Positions 12,320-22,992 of a stretch of DNA of 64,000 nt are shown here, piece after piece; the first letter of the stretch is position 1; each line of letters starts with the position of its first letter. Source of the stretch: Halicephalobus mephisto. Lineage: Eukaryota > Nematoda > Chromadorea > Rhabditida > Panagrolaimidae. The notes under the pieces are model-generated. The model did not search any database. It saw only the letters and a program-made list of their open reading frames with translations, and had not been told where the DNA came from. The DNA is taken from NCBI GenBank assembly GCA_009193035.1, contig SWDT01000124.1, forward strand, positions 124,001 through 188,000, given 5' to 3'. Position numbers and translations under genes: made by a program.

Positions 12320-13388
12320 CTACTTATCTCCAGAACTCGTTCCTTCTGTGGTTTCAGAGATCTTGATATCTTCAACTTTATCTGCGGCTTCTTGAACATC
12401 CTTGGCCAGTCTTTGCTTCAGAAGTTCATTGTAGCCTGGTTGGTAGGTTTCAAAGTAGTCTGTTTTGGCTTTCTGGATCGCTTCTAGGACTTTGTCAAGC
12501 CCTTCTCCCGTCTTTGAAGAGACCTTCACTGTCGGGATAACCGAATAGAATTCGTCCAGAACGAGGCTGAGGGAATGGGTCAGGTTGTTGATGTAAGCTT
12601 CTCTCGCGTCTTCGATGGAATTTCCGAGCTGTTCGTAGTCTTGCATCCATTTCTCGATAAATTGAGGATCCACAATATCGGCCTGAAAATAGACATTGCT
12701 AAAATGACCGTAAAAAATAATTTACCTTATTTAATACTAAGAAAAATGGGAGTTTCATTCTGTACAAGATGGAACATGCATAAAGCATGTTACTCATGAA
12801 AGTGGTCGGATTGGTCGACCTGGCTGAATCTACAACATAAGCCACGACTGTAGGAAATCTGCAAGCGAAAGCGTCGGCAATAATGGCTCCACTCGCGGAC
12901 CAAGTGAAAGCTTCAATCTGACCAGGGGCATCGACGATACAGTAGGGAAACTGATCGGATCTTTTGTCCACAAGATCCAGCATCTAAAACTATGAAAACT
13001 TAGAGTTCTGCTATCCGAAACCTACCTCCTGGAGTCTAGTACAACAAAGATTCAAACAAGTCATGATAGCTCCGTTTGGGCCGAGTTGGTAGTCCTTCAT
13101 GACTTTCTTGTAATCCACAGTATCTCTGATGTCAATGTTGGCCGGGAAAATAACTTTCCTAACGGCCGGATCAAGATTAATGACGTACGGGAAGTTCCTA
13201 GACTTATGGAGATGAGCAGTCAAGGCCTAAATAGGGGAAAGATAAAACCGATATATGAAAAATAAAAGTCGAACCTGAACAAAGGAACTTTTTCCAGATC
13301 CGGCCATTCCTAAGACGAGAACAACCGGGGGCTTATCCTTCGAGACATTTCCAACATCCGGATGCGGGACAGAAGATTCCGTCGACAT
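12320..13388 (-). CDS. GPN1: GPN-loop GTPase 1
   Basis: Four exons, all phase 0: 13388-13275, 13226-13026, 12983-12726 and 12682-12320, giving 311 aa (human GPN1 is about 374, with a longer acidic tail). The P-loop is [12 protein letters not shown] (about residues 27-38). The diagnostic Gly-Pro-Asn insertion is in [15 protein letters not shown]3 is [11 protein letters not shown] and G4 is LVLNKADIV, split by the last intron. A C-terminal VSSKTGEGL fits G5. The last ~40 residues form a Lys/Glu-rich helix. Family role: with GPN3 it supports assembly and nuclear import of RNA polymerase II and shuttles between cytoplasm and nucleus. It is head-to-head with UTP18, only 191 bp between start codons. 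Confidence 0.93.
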
Positions 13389-13579
13389 ACTAAGCAGAAA
13401 TTAGAAAATAAGAAGATTCTGGGAAGTATTTCGAAATCACTCGGAAATTTACCATTGGCAAAAATAACATTTCGCCAAACGTGTGGTTTTCTTCAATTTT
13501 TTCAGCCCATTGTTATTTTTTGATTTTTGTTCGATTTATTTCTTTTATTTTCTATCTATTGTCTTCAATTTCTACTGTA
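13389..13579. promoter_or_regulatory. bidirectional promoter region of GPN1 and UTP18
   Basis: There are 191 bp between the two divergent start codons, so core promoter and 5' leader sequences for both genes must lie here. The sequence is T-rich toward UTP18. No named factor site was recognised. A CTTAG acceptor-like site sits one base before the GPN1 ATG, and could accept a spliced leader. Confidence 0.55.
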
Positions 13580-15306
13580 ATGGAAGGTGCTCAGACTTTT
13601 CCATCAAAAAGAAAACGAAAAACCATTGAGGATATTGTTAATCCAGAGGAATCGGCGCTGAAGAAGAAACTTTTCGCAACCGCCAAATTTGATTCCGACG
13701 ATGACTCTAGCAGTGATGAAGACACTCCAAAAGGCGAAATAATCATCCGGGTAACTTGTTTATGAGTTTCGACATATGAACGGTTTGTTTTTCTTCAGGA
13801 AACCGTGACTCAGGCTGTTTGGAAAGATGACGACGACGAACTTGAGGAAGTTTCAGTTTCCAAGTTTACAATCAACAGTCAACTCAAGAAAACTACTGAT
13901 ACTAAAGATGGAGTCATTTCTGGAAAGGTGAGATTTGATTTGTAAATATTTCAAGAAGTATTATTTCAGGAATACGAGAAACGTCTTCGTGAGAAGTACA
14001 CGAAAGGAGTTGCGATTTCTAACAAGCCTTCCTGGGCTCTGACGGAGGAAGAAAAGGCTGGTAGTGATTCAGAAGATGAAGAAGCCATGTCGGCTTTGTA
14101 TTCGATGACTAGAAGTACCGGTAAGATCACACAGTCGTCTTCGAACCTGGCCAGAACTTACATCAATGTCAACAAGCAGAAGGACATCACTGTTGGTCAC
14201 AACGGAAATGTGAGTGGATTTATTTTTCATTGGTCATAGTGTCTTAATTCCAGGGTCCGCTTGTTCATGTCAAGTTCCATCCAACTAGACCAGTGCTGAT
14301 GACAGCCGGCCAGAAGGAAAACAAAATTTGCCTCTTTGAAGTCTGTAAAGGCGCAAGTGATTTGGCTGTGAGAAAAGGGGACAATTTCCTCCAAGATGTC
14401 AACTTCCATAACTACGAGATTGGTTCTTGTGATTTCTACAACGGCGGTCAGAGCATTTTCATTGGATCAACTAAGAAGCCCTTTTTTTACACCTATGACT
14501 TGATCGATGGAAAGACAAGTAACATCCGAAGACCAGTTTGTAAGTTGCTCGATAGAGTAATTTTGTTTACAGTTGATTTTTAGCTTTACCGCAGTATAAT
14601 TACGGTAAATTCGCCATTTCGGATGACGGAGCTTTGATCGCTTTCATAGGATCAGGAGCTCAAGTATTTGTCTATGAATTGAAGACGATGGTTTCGGTTC
14701 AAACCTTCTCGGCTTCTGCCAACGTTGTGGATGTCAAATTTGCTCCAGGCGACAGTTCAACGCTTTTTGGTTACTCTGTGGATGGAGCAGTTTTTATTTG
14801 GGATCTTTATCTTCCTCAAGAACAGAAATTCTTTTTTGACGAAGGCAGTGTAGGTCCTACTACTTTAGCGGTCTCTAGAAATGGTCAATTTATTGCTTGT
14901 GGCACTGGAACAGCTATTGTGAATGTCTATGCCAGGTCGACAATTGAGCAAATGACGGAAAATGGAGAAACGGTAAAACCTCTCTATACTATAGACAACT
15001 TGACGACTAAGGTGAGAAATCTGGCTTTCAATCATGATGCTCAATTGCTGGCTTTTTCTTCTCCAATTAAGGTTTGTTTGGGATTTTATTGGACTGATAA
15101 TGGGAAATCTATTTCAGAAAATGTCCTACAGATTATTTCACGTAGCTAGTGGTACAACGTATCAAAACTTCCCTCCCAAACAAGAGATGCTCCAGCATGA
15201 AATCACAACAAGTCTGGATTTTTCTCCTCACAGCGGATTTGTAGCTTTTGGTACAATGAAGGGATTCTGCAGGTTGTATCGGTTGAATGGGTTTAATGAA
15301 TACTGA
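13580..15306 (+). CDS. UTP18: U3 snoRNP / SSU processome WD-repeat protein UTP18
   Basis: Six exons: 13580-13750, 13799-13927, 13970-14209, 14254-14539, 14584-15071 and 15118-15306, giving 500 aa, close to the family norm. The N-terminus carries a basic nuclear-signal-like KRKRK (residues 10-14), then two acidic Ser-rich stretches. The C-terminal two thirds are a WD/beta-propeller region: GPLVHVKFHPTRPVLMTAG, SLPQYNYGKFAISDDGALIAF, VVDVKFAPGDSSTLFGYSVD and the family-typical end TTSLDFSPHSGFVAFGTMKG followed by LYRLNGF. Family role: a component of the UTP-B part of the nucleolar small-subunit processome, needed for 18S rRNA maturation. No break seen. Confidence 0.92.
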
Positions 15307-16060
15307 AATGAGACCGGGAAGACAGAAATGCTCGTGAATTTTGATTGGGAAAAGTTATTGTTGTTGAGTTTATAAAGGATTTATTGTCGAAAGGTTTGAA
15401 ACAAAAGACAGGCAATCAAAAGTTGAAAATGGGAGTTTTTAGTTCTGGCAACTGCTCAACCTGCTTGGGAATAACCGGTTCGAAACCAAAAGTACTTGCG
15501 CGAGTTTCAGAATCTGATGACTTTTGCCGCTGTATCCAATTGTTTTATTTTTTTAAATTTTTTTTTCTGGGATTTTTTGAATACCTGGAATTGGAAATTT
15601 TTTATTTTTAGAAAAAATGATTTTAAATGTAAAAAATTTTTGAATATTAAGTGGTTTTGATTTTTTTGAAAAGACAGGTTTTTGAAAGTTTTATTTATTA
15701 AATTGGATGAATTATGGATTTTTGAAAAAGTGAAAATTGACCGTTTTTGGATAGAAATTTATCTCGGCAGGAGGTAGGATTGGATTTTGGAAGAAAAGTA
15801 ATTTATGAGAAAATGGATAGGGTTATTTTGGACGAAATTTATTTTTTTTTTGTGATTTTTATTTAATTTAAAAAAGTTCAAAAATTAAATCTTTTTTGAT
15901 TGGTGAAAATAATCCGATATATTTTTTCTCTAATTTAATTAAATATCATCCTGTTAGAAATTAAAGAAATGTGTTTTAATATATAAAGTTAATTTTTTAA
16001 TATTTATTTGTATATTATTAGTTAAATAATATTTATTTTGTATATTAACCTAAGAGGAGA

Positions 16061-16140
16061 ACTCGCTTGTTTCGATGGTTTAGGGGAGTGATTTTGGTCC
16101 GCAATTTTGCGCCCCTGGGTTCGATCTTTCGCTGTGATGA
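16061..16140 (+). other. tRNA-derived pseudogene or SINE-like fragment
   Basis: GATGGTTTAGGGGAGTGAT resembles a tRNA D-arm / A box, and GGGTTCGATC resembles a B box at the right distance. Between them is a short palindrome CGCAATTTTGCG. I cannot pair an acceptor stem or assign an anticodon with confidence, so it is at best a decayed tRNA or tRNA-derived repeat. Confidence 0.3.
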
Positions 16141-17459
16141 ACTTTTCAGACTAGAGTCTCTGATTATTATTGAAAGAAAATCACTGACCTGAGCAACTTT
16201 TTGACGTTTTTAAAACAATAATAAATTCGAATATCTTTATCTTTGTTTTTGATTGACTGCTTTTCTTTATCCACAAAACCCGTTCCTGACCTTAGTTGGA
16301 TCAATGCCGTTTTTTGAAAACGATTTTTTTTGATTTTTTTGTTTTGCGAAATTCATAAATAATTAATTTGCAATTCCCCAACCAAACATGTTATCATTCT
16401 TGGCGTCCCATCACGAGGACATTCCTTCGTTTCCGTCCCTTGTTTTCTTCACTAAAAAGAATCTGACAGGATTATAATCAATTGAATAGAAATTTTGCCA
16501 GAGGGGAATTTTATTGGTTCCATATCTGTGAACAAAAAAAAACTAAAAATGATTGAAAATTCAATCAAGTTAACACAAAAGAAAAATCAGTTTATCAAAG
16601 TTAAAAAAATTTTTAAATATTTTTACAATTTTATTATTTTGAAAATTTTTTAAAAATGTTACAAAATTTTGGAATTTTCAGTTTTCGAAGTTTTGAATGG
16701 ATTCTGAACATTATAGAATTTTAAGGAGATTTTAGAAGGCTCCAAAAGTATAAATTTTTTGATTTAAGAATCTTCAATTTAATTCTAAATTTTATAAAAT
16801 ATTAAATAATTTTGAAAAAGTAGAATGACAGAATTCTAAATTTTATAAAATTTTATAAAACTAGAGGTCTTCATAAATTTTCAGGTTTCAGAATCTTCAA
16901 TTTAATTCTAAATTTCAAAAAATTCTAAAAAACTCTAAAAATTTTAAAAACATAAAATGACAAAGAATTCTATAATTTTAAAAAATTCTAAAAGATCCTA
17001 AAAACTTCCACCGTATTCTAAAAACTATTGAAATTACAAAAAATTCCAGATTTTTTAAGATCTACAAAATTTCTGAAAATTCTGAAAAATTTTAAATATT
17101 TTATTAAATTTTACAAAATTCTGCAATTTTTCATTTTATTCAAAATAATCAAAAAATTTCAAATTTTAAACGACTTTAGAAAATTAGAATTTTCAAAATT
17201 TTTTAAAAAATTATATTTTATAAAATTACGAAACATTCACATTCTTGAATGAGTCAATTTTGAAGTGAGTACCTGTTTTTGGACATTTAGAATTTATTTT
17301 TTGTTTTTGAAGGAATTCTTGGAGTTTAAAATTCATGTCACATGGCCGAGTCAATGGGTTCAGGTTTGGAATTCGACGCGATCGATCATCAGCTGATTTC
17401 GGTTTTTTTGACTGATCTTTGAGTATTTGTCGAATTTATCTGACTAAATTCGGATTACA

Positions 17460-18050
17460 AGACTTGCTTGATTTTCCAGTCACTATTCTCTTGGTATATG
17501 AACAGTGACTGACTTCCTGGATACTGTATGTTAGGAAAGAATCTTTGATGTCTGAAATTGCTAAAATTCATCACTATTTTGAAAATTTTTATTAATAGTG
17601 AAAATTAAGGATAGTGTTCAAAATTGCCAAAACTAGTCACTATTCTGAAAATGTTTATTAATAGTGAAAATTAGGGGTAGTGTTCAAAATTGCCAAAACT
17701 AGTCACTATTCTGAAAATGTTTATTAATAGTGAAAATTAAGGATAGTGTTCAAAATTGCCAAAACTAGTCACTATTCTGGCAATTTTTATTATAAGGATA
17801 GTGACTCATTCAATAGACACTATTCTTGATTGTAGAATTTATGTCATGGATAGTGTTCAAAAATTATTTAAAACCAGTCACTATCCATGTGGTGTCTATT
17901 ACTCGAACTATCTTCGGGATAGTGACTGGAGAACATTGTTCTTAATGAATTCCAAACACTATCCAAAATTACTTGTATTTTAAATTTGGCTAGTATCCAG
18001 AAATGTAAAAATGGTTTCGAATCACTATCCTCGTAATTTTTGTCGAACGA
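17460..18050. repeat. array of GATAGTGACT / AGTCACTATC motifs with a 66-bp tandem repeat
   Basis: About 3.4 copies of a 66-bp unit run 17569-17795 (AGTCACTATTCTG starts recur at 17635, 17701 and 17767). Flanking sequence carries further inverted CACTATTC / GAATAGTG and GTCACTATCC / GGATAGTGAC pairs that can form hairpins. The same motif family recurs at 20.4-20.7, 24.9-25.1, 27.2-27.5 and 60.8-61.3 kb. Confidence 0.8.
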
Positions 18051-19169
18051 TGATTAACCGTTCATTTTTCACCAATTCTCCGTTTGGCAGTCACATTTTA
18101 GTTTCACTTGAATAAAAATAAGAATTTATTGTTGTCTGATCAACATTTTTATCGATCTCAACTTTCTCGTCTTCCAATTACAATTTATTTATTTATTTTA
18201 TTTTTGGTGATTGAAGTTTTGTTTTTTGTCACTTGTCTAATGAGAAGTTAAATAACATCTTTTTGAAAATTGTCTCCGATTTCCAAAAAATACTTTTTTC
18301 ATGTGAAAAATATTAATTATCAATCGTCTTTAAAATTTCCAGAATCTTCCAAAATATCGCAGCAAGTTCTGAAATTTATAAAAATTGAATAAAAATTATC
18401 AGAATATTTAAAATTTCGTAGGGATTTTTGGAATATTTTGAAAATTTTTATAAAAATTTCTGGAACTTAGAATTCCATTAAAGTTTCTATAATCTTTCAG
18501 AATCTTTCAAAATATCGCAACAAATTCTGAAATTTTTGAAAATTGAATAAAAATTATCAGAATATTTAAAATTTCGTAGGGATTTTTGGAATATTTTGAA
18601 AATTTTTATGAAAATTTTTCGGAACATTTCAGAATTTTACAGACGTTTCTGAAACTTCTTAGAATTCCGTTAGTTTCTATAATCTTCCAAAATTTAATAG
18701 AAAAGTCTGAAATTTTAGAAAATTATATGCCAGTTTTTGAATTTATCTAAAATTTCGTAAATTTCGAATCATTTCAAAATTTTACGAAATTTCTAAAACC
18801 TTCTAGAATCCATTACAAATTTGAATTTAACATCTAAAAAAAGAATTCTCAAAATTCGTAAAATTCCAATCGAGATAATTTCGAAACAACGCCCATTTTC
18901 GAATTTTACAATGGTGTGATTTTTTCCAAAAATTAAAAATCAACTGAACATTGACGTTTCGAAATTGCAAAATTCGTGTCGAGATAATTCCACAACAAAA
19001 GTTATTTTTCAGTAGTGCAATTTTAGAACTAACGTTTAGAATTAAGATTCTGGAAGTCTCTGGAATTTGTGTCGAAATAATTTTCAATAATCTCATTTTT
19101 GGTGTTTACAACAATCAGCGGAGAAATTTACCTTAAGATAGTCATCAGGGCGTTGTGATTTTTTAGATA

Positions 19170-19600
19170 TCTGTTGTGTTGGGACAGAGGCTATGCTAGA
19201 GAGGATCTGAAGAGATAGCCTTAATATCAGGGACTGTAGGATACTGTAGGACATGAGTAAGCCTCGGTTGTGTTTTATGGGAAAAAATATATAAACTGCA
19301 TCCTTATTGTTGTAGTAAAGACTACTATTATACTTTTGCTTTCTATCTTAAGAGGTGGTTTTTAATCGGTATAATCCTATCTATTATTAGATTACTGTTG
19401 GGACAGAAAAGTAAACTAGAGAGGATCTGAAGAAATAGCCTGAATATCAGGGACTGTGGAATACTGTAGGACATGAGTGAGTTCTTCGGCTGTCTTTTGT
19501 GGTTGTGAGATATATATTATATATGTTGTCTGTACCTTATTGTTGAGTAGAGATTAGTGATATTTTTCCTGTTTCTGTCCTGACATGTTGATGGTTTGAT
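19170..19600 (+). repeat. two LTR-like direct repeats
   Basis: Both copies (from about 19177 and 19386) contain TGTTGGGACAGA, then AGAGAGGATCTGAAGA, ATATCAGGGACTG and ATACTGTAGGACATGAGT, each followed by a TATATAAAC- or TATATTATATATG-like segment and TTATTGTTG. A TG start and TATA-like interior suggest solo-LTR remnants, but no gag/pol, primer-binding site or clear ends are visible. Confidence 0.45.
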
Positions 19601-19881
19601 ATATCACCTTTAACCCTAAGAGCAGATAGAGGATTATGCACCTCATATGCTCTGGTTTAGAAGTTTCTAGATCTACCTAAGAAAATCAATTCTAAAAAGT
19701 TACTGTTGAAATCGTGTAAAATTACGAAATCACCGTACAAAAACGAAATTGTAGACGACTGTAACTTCTGAAAACTTCTCGAGATTCGTGATGAGACAAT
19801 TTCATAACAACGTTCATTTCCGTTTTTGTAACAGTACGATCATGTAATGGAATTACTGTAGTTTTCTTTTCAGAACCAGAT

Positions 19882-21054
19882 ATGACGGTGATAGAAAAAA
19901 AATTCAGTAAAATCATCAATGGAGAACACGTGGAGGTGGTGGAGATTCAACCTTTCCAAAGGAACGCTCCAGAATACAAATGCTGCTGTCAGAGAATCCA
20001 CTACACCAAGGGAGCCTTATTGGTGGCTTTATTGTCGATTTTAATTTCCATAGGCGGAATAACGTTGAGTATCTTGACGAATTATTGGTTCTTCTTTATC
20101 CCCTTCGTCGTCTTCATCGTTTTGTCGCTTTTTGTTTTTTTGGGCCACAAAACGGAGAAAAAACAACTTTACTTACCTTATATCATCGTTATGGTAAGTT
20201 ACTGTAATTTTTAAATTTGATTAATTTGCGAAATTTAGGCAATTTTGATCATTTCTGCTTTCTTGTTCATACTGCTCTTCATCGTCCTCATTATCTGGGT
20301 TCCTGATGTAGCTCAGAACTTCGTGGCCAGCTTCGAAAGTAGAACGTTCGAAGACGATCAGCAGAAACTTGATGGTGAGGATTTCATGAAAGATTATGTC
20401 CATATAATTAGTCACTATCCTTGCAATAGAAATAATCAGGATAGTGACTAGTTTGCACAAATCTCAGTCTTTACTAGACACTATCCAAAACTTTTTGAGA
20501 TCGAATAATGTCCAAAGTCAGTCACTATCCCTAAAGTTGAAATTGTCAGGATAGTGACTGGTTCGGATGATTTCTGGACACTATTCGAAATTGTTTTACT
20601 TGATCACGAATAGTGTTCCAGATCAATCACTATCCTTAAAGTTGAAATTGTCAGGATAGTGACTGGTTCGGATGATTTTCAGACACTATCTGCAATATTT
20701 TCCCCAACAGGATAGTATCTATTTTGTGCCACTCTCTATCTAAAGATAGTGATTGGTAAATGAATAGAGAATCAATTTTGAAATTTATTAGTTATTGTAC
20801 AATTTTTTACTTATCAATCTTCAGCATCCCGAATTTTCTACGCCATAGCCATCGTCGTCTTGCTCGTTTTCATTGCTATCGGCAGTTGGTTCACTTGGGT
20901 CGTCTACAAGGCTTACAACTTCTTGAGAGATCTGCACATTGCCAGGAACCCCAAAAAATTCATCATGGAACTCAAAAGTCAACACGGAATCGAAGAAATT
21001 GAACAAAATCCGAAATTGCCTCGAGATTACGAAATCAATGGAGAACATTCTTAA
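19882..21054 (+). CDS. four-transmembrane (LAPTM/tetraspan-like) protein
   Basis: Three exons: 19882-20193, 20239-20374 and 20825-21054, giving 225 aa. A TTTTCAG acceptor eight bases before the ATG may be a trans-splice site or the end of a 5' noncoding intron. A short cytosolic N-terminus with a cysteine cluster (YKCCCQRIHYTKG) precedes four hydrophobic segments: ALLVALLSILISIGGITLSI, FFFIPFVVFIVLSLFVFLG, AILIISAFLFILLFIVLIIW and FYAIAIVVLLVFIAIGSWF. A charged tail of about 50 residues follows. The layout resembles lysosomal LAPTM-like tetraspan proteins common in nematodes, but I cannot name an ortholog. Intron 2 (450 bp) is filled by GGATAGTGACT hairpins. Membrane topology is clear; function is not. 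Confidence 0.75.
20405..20725. repeat. intronic hairpin array (GGATAGTGACT family)
   Basis: Perfect 12-bp stem: TAGTCACTATCC (20409-20420) with GGATAGTGACTA (20439-20450). A second is CAGTCACTATCC (20519-20530) with GGATAGTGACTG (20549-20560). A third is at 20626-20635 with 20654-20666. Loops are about 18 nt. A different hairpin, CACTATTCG (20579-20587) with CGAATAGTG (20607-20615), sits between them. The two downstream units are a direct repeat about 105 bp apart. All lie in intron 2 of the tetraspan gene. Confidence 0.85.
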
Positions 21055-21449
21055 AAATTTATCAATTATATACTGTATTATATTTTCGATTGTTTTTCTT
21101 TAAAAATGACAGAATTTTAATTTTAGTTTTGCTTTAGAAATTATTTTCACGAAATTTAAAAAATAACGATCTTTGCCATGTTTTTTCGCAATCTTGAAAC
21201 CAAGTCATAAAAGTTCGAAAATGGAAAACATGATTCAGAAGTCAAATAATTCATCGTTTTCCGGATTATTATGTGATCCAGTTTTTCCGCTTGTATTTGA
21301 TCAGTAGCGTTCTCTTACGTTGAATTCAGCACTTTGAAAACACATTCCACAATAGCACTCTAAAAATTGAAAAAATAAATAAATCAAAATTTTTTTCTTG
21401 TATTGATTTTTTTCGTGATAAATTCGTGTTTGAGTATGAGCAAATTTTC

Positions 21450-22390
21450 CATGATTTTCGTAAATTTCACAACAATATTTTATTTTTAAATAAATTTAAT
21501 CTGTAATACACAAGTCTATAATAATTATATAAAAATGGAAATATTATATATATATAAATTATAAGCAAAATTTTATTTTTTTAGGTTATTTTTCGCTTAA
21601 AAAAAGATTTATTATGATTTTCGTAAATTTCACAACAATATTTAATTTTTAAATAAATTTAATTCATAATACACAAGTCAATAATAATTATATAAAAATG
21701 GAAATATTATATATAAAAAATTATAAACAAAATGTTACTTTTTTTTAGATTACTTTTCGCTTAAAAAAAAGATTTATTGTAATTTTCGTAAATTTCACAA
21801 CGATATTTAATTTATTTTTTTTTGTAAATTTCACAACGATATTTAATTTATTTTAAATAAATTTAATTTCTAGTAATCAAATCTATAATAATTATATAAA
21901 AACGAAAATATTATATATAAAACTTTCTAAACAAAATTTTACTTTTTTTTAGATTATTTTTCATATTAAGTTTAAATTTCGCTTAAAAAAACAGATTTAT
22001 TGTAATTTTCGTAAATTTCACAACGATATTTAATTTAATTTATTTTAAATAAATTTAATTTCTAGTAATCAAATCCATAATAATTATATAATTTACTTTT
22101 TTTAGATTACTTTTCATATTAAGTTCAAATTTCGCTTAAAAAATAAATCTTTCATGATTTTCGTAAATTTCACAACGATGGTTGATTTCATTTTTTGTAC
22201 CGAATTTAATTCTTAGTAAACAAGTCTATAGTAACTGTATAAAAGAACGAAAATAATATTTATAAAAAATTTTTAAATCCGAGTTTACTTTCTTCTTTGA
22301 TTGTTGTTAGGATTAATTTTAATTCGTGATTGGGAAACAGATGAATTTATCATGATCACCAAATATTTTACAACAGCAGTTTACTGTATA
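21450..22390. repeat. AT-rich tandem repeat, ~160-bp unit
   Basis: The marker TTTTCGTAAATTTCACAAC recurs at about 21456, 21618, 21783, 22003 and 22158. Each is followed by AAATAAATTTAAT, then CAAGTCTATAATAATTATATA and a CGCTTAAAAAA segment. A 43-bp internal duplication sits near 21800-21845. Later copies decay. Confidence 0.8.
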
Positions 22391-22610
22391 TTTCGTAACA
22401 GATTTATTTTTGCGATTTCGGATTTTCTTTGTTTTTGTAACTAACAAATACCTCTAGATTGAGCGAAACATTGACAGATTTGGGCCAAAAAAAAGAAAAA
22501 AATATATCACTTTGGGTCCACAACGCACAACATCCAAAAAATACATTGTTCGCAATATGTTAAGGAAATATTTCTATAAAAAATTGTGAGTTGTTCTATA
22601 AAAACTCAAA

Positions 22611-22790
22611 TACAGTAGAACTTAGATATCAGATACCTCCTAGGGACCGGGGAAAACGTATGTTATAAGAAAGGATATATCATAGTGGGGTCAATTTGAA
22701 GACAGATTAACCAAACTTACTCACTAACACCGTGTGCTATAACCCTAGATATGTTATACCAAAGATATCTTATATCCAAGTTCTACTGTA
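22611..22790. mobile_element. pogo-like MITE
   Basis: It starts TACAGTAGAACTTAGATAT and ends TATCCAAGTTCTACTGTA. The interior has CTAGGGACCGGGGAAAACG and ATCATAGTGGGGTCAATTTG. TA lies at each edge, and there is no coding capacity. Confidence 0.8.
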
Positions 22791-22813
22791 CTTCAAGTTT
22801 AGAAATTTCGAAA

Positions 22814-22992
22814 TACAGTAGAACTTGGACATAAGGTGCTCTCTTGGGACCGGACAAAATGTATCTTATAAGAAAAGATATTATATTAGGTGTAAATTTG
22901 AAGACAAACTAACCAAACATATTAACTCATACCGTACGCTATAACCCTAGATATATTATACCAGGGGTATCTTATATCTAATTTCTACTGTA
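22814..22992. mobile_element. pogo-like MITE, adjacent second copy
   Basis: It starts TACAGTAGAACTTGGACAT and ends ATCTAATTTCTACTGTA, same orientation and layout as the copy 24 bp to its left. The interior is about 80% similar by eye, so this is an older or independent insertion, or an old tandem duplication. Confidence 0.8.

Larger units (their letters stand above)
15307..19881. other. gene-free repeat-rich stretch
   Basis: It contains a possible tRNA-derived fragment (16061-16140), long AT-rich tracts of degenerate AAATTCTAAAAA-type sequence (16600-17230 and 18340-18800), an array of GATAGTGACT motifs with a 66-bp tandem repeat (17460-18050), dispersed copies of a TCGTGTCGAGATAATT-like motif (18850-19100, 19776) and two LTR-like direct repeats (19175-19560). 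No gene is supported; short open frames here are shadows of low-complexity sequence. Confidence 0.6.
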
